Shown here: positions 1 to 6,054 of the stretch, one piece after another
Layout: every line of letters starts with the position of its first letter
Position numbering within the stretch: position 1 is the stretch's first letter
NCBI GenBank assembly: GCA_013042695.1
Contig: JABDPQ010000590.1
Span: 1 to 8,885, forward strand
DNA length: 8,885 nt
Direction: 5' to 3'
Source: Desulfobacterales bacterium
GTDB lineage: Bacteria; Desulfobacterota; Desulfobulbia; Desulfobulbales; Desulfocapsaceae
The notes under the pieces: model-generated
Database searches by the model: none
What the model saw: the letters and a program-made list of their open reading frames with translations, nothing else
What the model was told of the DNA's origin: nothing
Translations under genes and position numbers: made by a program

Positions 1-2
1 AG

Positions 3-227
3 GCAGAGGTGTCGTTTCGGGAAGGTTGTATTATTAATCCAAGTTTTGGCAATCTGGTGAACCAGAAGGCTATATTTGAAATACTCGCCGAGCGGGAGGG
101 GACCTACTCTTTTAGGACCGGGCTCTCTCCCCAGCAGATGAAAGCGGCCGAAATTGGTGATTTCATGATGCTTCTGATGGAAGGTGTAAAGCGGGTCGAT
201 GAAGACAAAGAGCGCACCTATCATTGA
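3..227 (+). CDS. C-terminal fragment of a DUF4388 (PATAN-like) domain protein
   Basis: The reading frame is open at the left edge, so only the last 74 residues are visible and the true start lies outside the window. The GTG at position 9 is an internal valine codon in an open frame, not a convincing start. The residues show the pattern of the C-terminal half of a DUF4388/PATAN domain: a short strand (EVSFREGCIINPSFG), a helix with the 'QKAIFEIL' pattern, then 'EGTYSFRTG', followed by a helical tail rich in Met, Leu, Lys and Glu. Such domains are common in delta-proteobacterial signalling proteins, often beside response-regulator or roadblock-type modules, but none of that is visible here. The TGA stop is followed 3 nt later by the first heptamer array. 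Family assignment is from pattern memory and is moderately confident; no catalytic role can be stated. Confidence 0.6.
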   Translation, partial: AEVSFREGCIINPSFGNLVNQKAIFEILAEREGTYSFRTGLSPQQMKAAEIGDFMMLLMEGVKRVDEDKERTYH

Positions 228-230
228 GGG

Positions 231-303
231 AAGAAGCGATTAGCTTTTAGCCGTTAGCTCTATGAGAAAAGAAGCTATTAGTTATTAGCAGTTAGCAATT
301 AGC
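231..303 (+). repeat. Heptamer array A (NNTTAGC, two sub-arrays)
   Basis: Two tandem runs of a 7-bp unit NNTTAGC lie at 231-258 and 269-303, each introduced by the same unit AAGAAGC. The first run has three further units and the second has four, one of which ends in T instead of C. The two leading bases vary (GA, TT, CG, TA, AG, AA) while TTAGC is nearly invariant. The array begins 3 nt after the stop codon of the upstream gene and faces array B at 420-454 in inverted orientation. Confidence 0.9.
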
Positions 304-419
304 TGATAATGGCCAAGGCATCGATTTTTCAGAAGGAATTTTTATCAACAGATACTTGCTGAGAATCTCATAGTATTCGCTATTACCGATTCGGTTCACA
401 GGTCTTCTTTGGTTTTAAA
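304..419. other. Spacer between heptamer arrays A and B
   Basis: This 116-bp spacer between two convergent genes is bracketed by inverted heptamer arrays. I see no coding frame of useful length, no tRNA-like fold and no terminator hairpin of its own. Its right edge is TTTTAAAG, which recurs at the inner edge of array F. Confidence 0.5.
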
Positions 420-454
420 GCTAACGGCTAAAAGCTAATAGCTAATAGCTTCTT
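420..454 (-). repeat. Heptamer array B (inverted partner of A)
   Basis: Five exact-phase 7-bp units read on the minus strand as AAGAAGC followed by four NNTTAGC units. Read that way, the array matches array A unit for unit at both ends: the same AAGAAGC leader, and the same final TTTTAGC and CGTTAGC units. A and B can therefore pair into a stem bridging the spacer. It ends 12 nt from the stop codon of the minus-strand HAD gene, so the pair lies between two convergent genes. Confidence 0.9.
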
Positions 455-466
455 TATGAGCCCCTC

Positions 467-1099
467 TCATTCGAGTTCCTCTCTGAACGGCTCCAACTGG
501 AGTACTTCTGCAAAACTGTCAACATAATATTCAGCATCCAGATGCTTGTTTTTAAAAGCAATCAACGGTACCCCGCAGGCTTTGGTGTGCTGGCGATCGA
601 CGATTGAATCACCGATATAAATTGTTTCGGACGCACGACAGTCAAAAAATGATAAGATTTCTCTAAGGGCATCGGGTGCCGGTTTGGGATTTTGCACATC
701 AGAGGCAGTCACTACCTTTGCAAAATAGCTGCCTAGCTGATACTGCTCCAGCAGCGGTCCCATTGTTGTCGTGCGGTTAGTGGAAATTGCCAGCCGGTAG
801 CGAGTTTGGGCAGATTTTAGAAAATCAACCAGGTCGGGTTCAATCTTCATATGTTGCAGGTAAGGAGCATACGTCAACGTTTTACGGCGGCGAAACACTT
901 CGTTGATATCCTGTTGCGGGTAATGTCGGAAAATGTGCTTCACTGAGTTTGTAACGCTCTGCATGTGAACAAATTCCAGTTCATCATCGCGCATTTCAGG
1001 AAATCCGAACGCCGCCAGCAAGTCATTATAATAGGCGATGTTGGCTTTTCGGGAATCAAACATCACCCCGTCACAGTCTAATACGATCAATTTTAGCAT
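467..1099 (-). CDS. HAD-superfamily hydrolase, phosphoglycolate-phosphatase-like
   Basis: This 210-residue cytosolic enzyme carries all four HAD motifs. Motif I is DCDGV with nucleophile Asp8 and acid/base Asp10. Motif II is Ser106-Thr107-Asn108. Motif III is Lys139 in 'NPKPAPDAL'. Motif IV is 'GDSIVD' with Asp164 and Asp168. The region between motif I and about residue 95 is a helical C1 cap like that of phosphoglycolate phosphatase and beta-phosphoglucomutase relatives, and the length is normal for that group. The expected reaction is hydrolysis of a small phosphomonoester through an aspartyl-phosphate; the substrate cannot be read from the sequence. The ATG is supported by an AGGA-type ribosome site (AGGACAGAG directly upstream). 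It is co-directional with ykgJ and secDF, but a structured 351-bp gap separates it from ykgJ, so co-transcription is uncertain. Confidence 0.88.
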   Translation of the reverse strand: MLKLIVLDCDGVMFDSRKANIAYYNDLLAAFGFPEMRDDELEFVHMQSVTNSVKHIFRHYPQQDINEVFRRRKTLTYAPYLQHMKIEPDLVDFLKSAQTRYRLAISTNRTTTMGPLLEQYQLGSYFAKVVTASDVQNPKPAPDALREILSFFDCRASETIYIGDSIVDRQHTKACGVPLIAFKNKHLDAEYYVDSFAEVLQLEPFREELE

Positions 1100-1164
1100 C
1101 TCTGTCCTAATCGAGTCATGAAGGTTTTTTTCAATTATGGATCATCCGGATATCGCGTATTCGG

Positions 1165-1400
1165 TAAGGGTAAGCGCATGCTGGCTGTTCCCCATTCGGT
1201 GCCGCTGAGCAGCGGAGCCAGTGGTGGAACAAGACGCCAAACCTGTCTGAGCGTCAGCGAGTTTTTGGTGTCCCACCATTGGCGAGCAGCACAAGGGAGC
1301 CCGCAGGGCCGGTATCGTTCGGGGTGTCCTTTTCTTTATCATTCTTTTGGACAAGCAAAAGAATGATGCCACGCGGCGAGCGGAAACAACCAGAAGGTAC
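1165..1400. repeat. Structured hairpin-rich intergenic repeat candidate
   Basis: The 351-bp gap 1100-1450 holds no credible gene; most of it is a structured segment. Three foldbacks can be read. CCGCT at 1202-1206 pairs with AGCGG at 1211-1215. An 11-bp arm at 1217-1227 pairs with 1273-1283 (10 Watson-Crick plus one G-T), continued inward by CCAAA (1237-1241) against TTTGG (1264-1268) and capped by CTGA/TCAG. A perfect 12-bp stem at 1338-1349/1356-1367 has loop GACAAG. Short frames on both strands cover the segment but overlap one another and lack ribosome sites or domain character. I recall similar segments ending in a 'CTTTTGGACAAGCAAAAG' hairpin between genes in other proteobacteria, but cannot check this. 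Boundaries are approximate. Confidence 0.55.
1338..1367. other. Perfect 12-bp inverted repeat with 6-nt loop
   Basis: ATCATTCTTTTG and its exact reverse complement flank the loop GACAAG. Neither strand has a T-tract after the stem (GCCACG follows on plus, AAAGAAAAGG on minus), so it does not fit a Rho-independent terminator. It could still hinder read-through from ykgJ into the HAD gene, or act as an RNA-end stabiliser. Confidence 0.75.
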
Positions 1401-1450
1401 AACCAGACAAAGCAGAAAATATATGTATTCATTTACCGAAATGATCCCAT

Positions 1451-2173
1451 TTATTCACTGAAGAGAAACCATTTTACCCAATTGATGGCATATCGCAGCA
1501 ATTGTTCATCATCATAAAATATATTCTCCGGCAACGCTGCTGCACCCGCAATTGTCCCCTCCTTGAGTTTCGATCGAAACGTGTCAATATCATAGAGGGC
1601 AGTGATGTAGCTCTGTGTTTGTTTTGGGGTTAAGCTCATACCCGCTCGTATTTTCTCATGTTGCAGGATCTCGGCCACTAAATCATTAAAATAATTGTAA
1701 GATGCCAGACCCTGAGCGTTGGAAAAGCTCTCGATAGTCTGCAATGTACGTTCTTTAAACCCATGGCAATGGGCCTCTTTCAGCAGAACAAAAAACTCTT
1801 CCAGCTGCTTTGCTGATTTTACCGTTGCTCTTCCCAGTGGATATGTTCTGCAGGCCCCTGGCCTATGCTTGTATATCGAACAGCCTTCTGGCTTGACAAA
1901 TATACAGCTCGCCTTGCCGTCGTTTACCATGGTCAGATAGAATTGCGGCAGGGAGCTCTGCTGATCATGCTCAACAATGATGAATCTTCTCAGAAGCTCT
2001 GATGAGTGCAATCCCGTCGCTTTTCTCATACGCAATGCATCGTATGGCGTCAGCGCAAGATCCAGTTGACGGCAGCAGTTGGTGAAACAGTCTATTTTCT
2101 GGTGACAATGAAACGAAAAAGGTTCGCCCGGAATGATCCGGGCGACGTTTTCGGGAAGATTGGGTTGGGTCAT
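1451..2173 (-). CDS. YkgJ-family cysteine-cluster protein
   Basis: This 240-residue soluble protein has the zinc- or iron-binding cysteine pattern of the YkgJ (CxxxxxCxxxCC) family. Visible cysteines are Cys23, Cys29, Cys33-Cys34, then Cys90, Cys98 and Cys108 in 'EGCSIYKHRPGACRTYPLG', and Cys136 in 'HCHGF'. The 'RPxxCRxYPLG' block is the family hallmark. The metal and the reaction are not established for most members, so I give no function. The C-terminal third (about 150-240) is helical and lineage-specific. The ATG lies 6 nt beyond the stop of secDF and lacks a good Shine-Dalgarno sequence, which suggests translational coupling in a secDF-ykgJ operon driven by the promoter upstream of secDF. 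Confidence 0.85.
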   Translation of the reverse strand: MTQPNLPENVARIIPGEPFSFHCHQKIDCFTNCCRQLDLALTPYDALRMRKATGLHSSELLRRFIIVEHDQQSSLPQFYLTMVNDGKASCIFVKPEGCSIYKHRPGACRTYPLGRATVKSAKQLEEFFVLLKEAHCHGFKERTLQTIESFSNAQGLASYNYFNDLVAEILQHEKIRAGMSLTPKQTQSYITALYDIDTFRSKLKEGTIAGAAALPENIFYDDEQLLRYAINWVKWFLFSE

Positions 2174-2179
2174 GACAGA

Positions 2180-4765
2180 TCAGGCTTTGTGACGTTTCCA
2201 AAACGTCAACAACGGACTTGCAATAAAGATTGACGAGTAGGTTCCCACGAGCACTCCGGCGAGAAGCGCAAAGGAAAAATCATGAATCACCGAGCCGCCA
2301 AAGAGAAATAAAGAGAGCAGGACCATTGCAGACGTCAATGAGGTGACAACGGTTCGGCTAATCACCTGATTGACACTGCTGTTTATAATTGATGACGTCA
2401 AACGGTAATGTTCTGTCTTGCGCATATTTTCGCGGATACGATCAAAGACGACAACAGAGTCGTTCAGCGAATAGCCTGCTAAAGTAAGGAGGGCGGTGAC
2501 AATGAGCAAAGTGATTTCAACGTTGAGCAACCAGCAGATGCCAAGTACTACTAAAACATCATGAAATGTTGCAATCGCTGCGGCCAGCCCAAAGCTGAGA
2601 TCGAAGCGAAAGGCAAGATAGATGATCACCCCAGCCAATGAAATCAAAATGGCCTGGATGGCCTTGTTTCGGAGTACGGCGCTGATACTCGAGCCGATTT
2701 CTGACTGGCTCTCGAGTACAAAGCTTTTTTCGGCTAATTCTTTGTCAAGAATTTGATTAACCTGTTCACTCAGATTAGCCACCACAGCTTCCGATTGTTT
2801 AACCTTGACGATCAGGCGGTTCTCATTTTCCACTTCCTGCAGATTAATCCCTTCCATACCGTTTCGATTAAATGCGTCACGAACTTCTGCCATGCTGAAG
2901 GTTTGCTGGGCCTGGTATTGCAGAAGTGAGCCGCCCGAAAAATCGACGCCTAAATTGGCGCTTCCCCGGGCAATTTGGAAGAAGGCGATAAAACCAAGAA
3001 GAACGAGGAATCCGGAAAGTGAAAAAGTAATTTTCTTTACCTTCATGAAGTCTATAGCCGGCTTTTTAACAAACTGCAGAAAGCGTAGCTTCTTAAGTGC
3101 CTGTCTGCTCGTCAGGGTATCAAAAATGAGTCGAGAGCAGAATAATGCCGTAAAGAGGTTGAAGATGATACCAAGAGAAAGGGTTACCGCAAAACCCTTG
3201 ATTGGACCGGTACCGAAAAGGAATAGTGCCATTGCTGTTATCAGCGTGGTTACCTGCGAATCAACAATGGTCAACAAGGCCTTGCCAAAGCCACTATCAA
3301 CGCTTAATCGCACCGATTTCCCGAGCGCATGTTCTTCCCTCATGCGCTCGAAAATAAGCACGTTAGCATCGACGGCCATACCAATTGAAAGGACAATACC
3401 AGCTATTCCAGGAAGCGTCAGAGTTGCGTTAAGCACGGCGAGTCCGGCAAACAGAAAAAGAATGTTCAGCGTCAACGCAAAGTTGGCTATGACACCTGAG
3501 AGCCGGTAATAGATGATCATAAAACCAAGCACCATGAGCGCTCCAAAAAAACCAGAGATAAGGCCTTTCTGGATAGAATCTTTGCCAAGGCTTGAGCCGA
3601 CAGTCATATTCTGAATGACATCAACTGGTGCTGGCAGTGCACCAACCCGCAGAACGATAGCGAGATCCGATGCTTCTTCATGGGTAAAGCTGCCCGAAAT
3701 CTGAGCAGAACCGCCGAGAATTCTCTCACGAATCACCGGCGCGGATTTGACCACGCCGTCGAGAACTATCGCCATCCGACGGCCGACGCTCTTTTCTGTG
3801 ATGGTTGCAAAAACTTTTCCGCCCCGCGAGGTGAAATCGAGGCTGACATAGGGCTCGTTAAAACTGCCGCCAATCCGAACCTGGGCATTTTTAACCATGT
3901 CTCCTGTCATCAGTACTTTATTTTCAAGAAGAATAGGTCGTGCTGTTTCAAGCCCTGTCTGTTTATTTTTGTCCCGCTCAAAATAAATTGAGGTATTGGC
4001 AGGTAAACTGTTTGCCAAAAGTCTATTAAGCTTGCTTACCTCATCGCGTTCCTGCCATCTTCCTGACCATTGACCGGAATCTGTTGCCTGGAGTACGAGC
4101 TGATCAATATTTGTCCCTTCCGGGTCGGCAACCAGTTTAAATTCAAGCTGGGCCGTGTCGCCGAGGAGCTTGAGCGCACGCTCCGGATCACGTATCCCTG
4201 GAAGCTGTATGACGATTTCATCACTGCCCTGGCGGATGATCACCGGTTCGGCCACCCCAAACTGATCAATCCTGTTACGGATGATTTCAAGCGATTGATC
4301 AACGGCATTCTCTTTAATATAATCAATTTTCTCAGCACTCAACCGAATGATGATGCGGGGAAAACTCCCTTCTTTGGCGTCAACACTGATGTTGAGTTCC
4401 TCTTCATAGCCATCCCGGATGATTTCTTGAACTTTATCAACAGCACTGGCATTTGGCAGGGTAAAGATTACCGTGCTTTTATCCCCGGAATTCGTTTGAA
4501 CAGCACTGATCGATTCTTCTGCCAGGGTGTCCTTGAGATCGTTTGCGGCAAGCTCCAGGGTGTTCTCCTGGGCTTTTTGAAGGTTAACCTTCAGGACAAG
4601 GTGCATGCCTCCTTGAAGATCAAGGCCGAGCCGGAGCCCTTCTGGCGCCATATATTTTTTCCACCACGACGGTGTATTGGCATAAAACGAAGGTACAATG
4701 GTGATGACAGCGAGAATAATCAGGAAAAACAACAGTCCAACTTTGAGTTTTAATGTTGTGTTCAT
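2180..4765 (-). CDS. secDF: Protein translocase SecD-SecF fusion
   Basis: An 861-residue inner-membrane protein joins SecD and SecF in one chain. It uses the proton-motive force to pull exported proteins through SecYEG. The SecD half (about 1-550) has a TM segment at 8-28, the 'GLDLQGG' motif at 47-53, a long periplasmic domain, and five TM segments from about 398 containing 'GMAVDANVLIFER' with Asp466, the proton-path aspartate. After a linker near 551-578, the SecF half has a TM at about 580-598, 'GVDFSGG' at 606-612, and TM segments from about 703 with 'AGYSLNDSVVVFDR' containing Asp769. Every signature motif is intact and there is no frameshift. Proteobacteria usually encode SecD and SecF separately, often after yajC; here they are fused and no yajC precedes them. 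The ATG has only a weak TGGA ribosome site, but position 1 agrees with the family's N-terminal anchor. Confidence 0.96.
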   Translation of the reverse strand: MNTTLKLKVGLLFFLIILAVITIVPSFYANTPSWWKKYMAPEGLRLGLDLQGGMHLVLKVNLQKAQENTLELAANDLKDTLAEESISAVQTNSGDKSTVIFTLPNASAVDKVQEIIRDGYEEELNISVDAKEGSFPRIIIRLSAEKIDYIKENAVDQSLEIIRNRIDQFGVAEPVIIRQGSDEIVIQLPGIRDPERALKLLGDTAQLEFKLVADPEGTNIDQLVLQATDSGQWSGRWQERDEVSKLNRLLANSLPANTSIYFERDKNKQTGLETARPILLENKVLMTGDMVKNAQVRIGGSFNEPYVSLDFTSRGGKVFATITEKSVGRRMAIVLDGVVKSAPVIRERILGGSAQISGSFTHEEASDLAIVLRVGALPAPVDVIQNMTVGSSLGKDSIQKGLISGFFGALMVLGFMIIYYRLSGVIANFALTLNILFLFAGLAVLNATLTLPGIAGIVLSIGMAVDANVLIFERMREEHALGKSVRLSVDSGFGKALLTIVDSQVTTLITAMALFLFGTGPIKGFAVTLSLGIIFNLFTALFCSRLIFDTLTSRQALKKLRFLQFVKKPAIDFMKVKKITFSLSGFLVLLGFIAFFQIARGSANLGVDFSGGSLLQYQAQQTFSMAEVRDAFNRNGMEGINLQEVENENRLIVKVKQSEAVVANLSEQVNQILDKELAEKSFVLESQSEIGSSISAVLRNKAIQAILISLAGVIIYLAFRFDLSFGLAAAIATFHDVLVVLGICWLLNVEITLLIVTALLTLAGYSLNDSVVVFDRIRENMRKTEHYRLTSSIINSSVNQVISRTVVTSLTSAMVLLSLFLFGGSVIHDFSFALLAGVLVGTYSSIFIASPLLTFWKRHKA

Positions 4766-4824
4766 AGCAGTTCCAGGAGGATTTTTTATAAAACAGCGTT
4801 ATGATCTTAGATGTCAGCCTCGCG

Positions 4825-4852
4825 ATTATACCGTAATGCCCGAATCTTGCAA
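4825..4852 (-). promoter_or_regulatory. Predicted sigma-70 promoter for secDF-ykgJ
   Basis: On the minus strand a TTGCAA -35 element (4847-4852) and a perfect TATAAT -10 element (4825-4830) are separated by 16 bp. Transcription would begin near 4818, giving a leader of about 50 nt before the secDF start. It lies between larB and secDF, so secDF need not depend on larB transcription. Confidence 0.6.
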
Positions 4853-4967
4853 GTTACCCCGTCAATTTTCTCGGGGAAAATATCAGTATACGTTCCTCAT
4901 GCTTGTAGAGAGTTGTATCACTATAAACAAGAGGTAAAACGACGAGGAGGAGAACTGGGGGGACAGA

Positions 4968-5723
4968 TTAGCTGGTTTTATTTATGATTGCAGCCATGCA
5001 GCCTGCGCCAAAACCATTATCGATATTGACCACGGCAACACCAGGAGCACAGCTGTTCAGCATGCCAAGCAGTGCGGCAAAGCCTCCCGTGCCGGCCCCG
5101 TATCCTATCGAGGTTGGCACCCCTATGACCGGACAACTGACCAGACCGCCAACAACACTTGGCAGGGCACCTTCCATACCTGCAGCTACAACGATGACAG
5201 AGGCACTTGTGAGGATAGATTGTTTATTGAGTAACCGGTGAAGACCAGCAACCCCCACATCATAAAGCGGCGTTACCGGATGTCCTAAACAATGGGCCGT
5301 AATCCTTGCTTCTTCCGCAACAGGTATGTCTGATGTGCCGGCACACATGACAACGATATTGCCTCGAACAGTGTCTTTATCCACGGTGGCACCATTGCAG
5401 CTCAGCATCCTTGCCTGGGAATGATAGGTAATTGCCGGCAGAGCATCTTTAATGATTTTGGCCTTGTGCTGATCGATGCGAGTTGCCAGCAGCGTCCCCG
5501 GTTTGCTCAGCATGGCGCGGGCAATAGTGATGATCTGTTCAGCAGTTTTTGATTCACCAAAAATGACTTCTGGCAGACCCGTGCGAAGCTCTCGATGATG
5601 GTCAATACAGGCATCAGGCAGAAACTCTGAGGGGAAATGCTTGAGCGTTTCCATTGCCTCAGAAATGGCCACGGTGCCTGCCTGAATGGCTAGAAGCAGT
5701 TCTTCAAGATGTCTCTGATCCAT
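4968..5723 (-). CDS. larB: Nickel-pincer cofactor biosynthesis protein LarB
   Basis: A 251-residue PurE-like protein. LarB carboxylates the pyridinium ring of nicotinic acid adenine dinucleotide and hydrolyses it to the biscarboxylated mononucleotide, the first step towards the nickel-pincer nucleotide used by lactate racemase and relatives. Family hallmarks are present: 'DHHRELRTGLPEVIFGESKT' at 41-60, 'AGTSDIPVAEEA' at 128-139, 'YDVGVAGLHRLL' at 154-165, the glycine-rich 'AAGMEGALPSVVGGL' near 180-194, 'GVPTSIGYGAG' at 201-211 and 'NIDNGFGAG' at 233-241. Length and N-terminus match the family, though the ATG lacks a clear Shine-Dalgarno sequence. The partners larC and larE are not in the window, so it is an orphan here. 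Heptamer array C begins only about 21 nt upstream of the start, so any promoter must lie within or beyond the array pair. Confidence 0.95.
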   Translation of the reverse strand: MDQRHLEELLLAIQAGTVAISEAMETLKHFPSEFLPDACIDHHRELRTGLPEVIFGESKTAEQIITIARAMLSKPGTLLATRIDQHKAKIIKDALPAITYHSQARMLSCNGATVDKDTVRGNIVVMCAGTSDIPVAEEARITAHCLGHPVTPLYDVGVAGLHRLLNKQSILTSASVIVVAAGMEGALPSVVGGLVSCPVIGVPTSIGYGAGTGGFAALLGMLNSCAPGVAVVNIDNGFGAGCMAAIINKTS

Positions 5724-5744
5724 AGAGTAGTAGTAAACAGTAAA

Positions 5745-5779
5745 AGAAAGCTATTAGCATTTAGCTGTCAGCAGTTAGC
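5745..5779 (+). repeat. Heptamer array C
   Basis: Five 7-bp units in register: an AGAAAGC leader followed by TATTAGC, ATTTAGC, TGTCAGC and AGTTAGC. It lies directly upstream of the larB start codon, which reads away from it on the minus strand, and faces array D across 29 bp. One unit has TCAGC instead of TTAGC. Confidence 0.85.
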
Positions 5780-5808
5780 GAGTTCTATTTTCCTTCTTCA
5801 GGCTCATT

Positions 5809-5850
5809 GCTTTTAGCTTATCGCTAAAGGCTAAAAGCTAAGAGCTGATT
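5809..5850 (-). repeat. Heptamer array D (inverted partner of C)
   Basis: Six 7-bp units read on the minus strand as AATCAGC, TCTTAGC, TTTTAGC, CTTTAGC, GATAAGC and TAAAAGC. The inner two units have drifted. One of them creates a local palindrome in which GCTTTTAGC (5809-5817) faces GCTAAAAGC (5830-5838) with a 12-nt loop. On the plus strand the array runs straight into a T-tract (GATTTTTTG, 5846-5854), giving a terminator-like hairpin plus U-run in that direction. Confidence 0.8.
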
Positions 5851-5882
5851 TTTTGTATCGTCCTTTTCACCTTGCCATCATG

Positions 5883-5911
5883 TTTACCAGGATACATAAT
5901 TCTGTTACAAT
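5883..5911 (+). promoter_or_regulatory. Predicted sigma-70 promoter for the kinase pair
   Basis: TTTACC (5883-5888) and TACAAT (5906-5911) are separated by exactly 17 bp on the plus strand, close to the sigma-70 consensus. It lies downstream of array D and points at the gene starting at 6055, leaving a leader of about 137 nt. In the larB-kinase gap (5724-6054) this and arrays C and D are the only features I can support, apart from a 6-bp foldback at 6001-6017 (AACGGG/CCCGTT). Confidence 0.45.
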
Positions 5912-6054
5912 CTGCTTCCTGTATTTCATATCAGGCAATGTTGTCAGCATTCGATGTGCTGAATGAAAAGCGAAGCATTATCTAGAAAGCATGACAAGAA
6001 AACGGGAATTACCCGTTACACGAAAAAAAATAAGAGAATAGCAACGTCAAAATC

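Noticed and set aside
1118..1366. Plus-strand frame of 82 codons between the HAD and ykgJ genes
   Set aside because: It overlaps an opposing 96-codon frame and another plus frame, all created by the hairpin-rich segment; no ribosome site and no domain character.
1142..1432. Minus-strand frame of 96 codons in the same segment
   Set aside because: Built from the inverted repeats on the opposite strand; composition is not protein-like and there is no plausible start context.
2805..3509. Long plus-strand frame of 234 codons
   Set aside because: Lies wholly antisense to secDF, whose protein motifs are complete; its Arg/Ser/Pro-rich translation is a typical shadow of a membrane-protein gene.
4070..4753. 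Long plus-strand frame of 227 codons
   Set aside because: Antisense to the SecD periplasmic domain and TM1, without recognised motifs.
4801..4836. Possible 11-codon leader peptide after an AGGAGG at 4776-4781
   Set aside because: The AGGAGG is about 20 nt from the ATG, too far, and the frame lies opposite the secDF leader and promoter.
4858..4877. CCCCG/CGGGG stem as a terminator for larB
   Set aside because: Only 5 bp of stem with a 10-nt loop and no T-tract on the minus strand after it.
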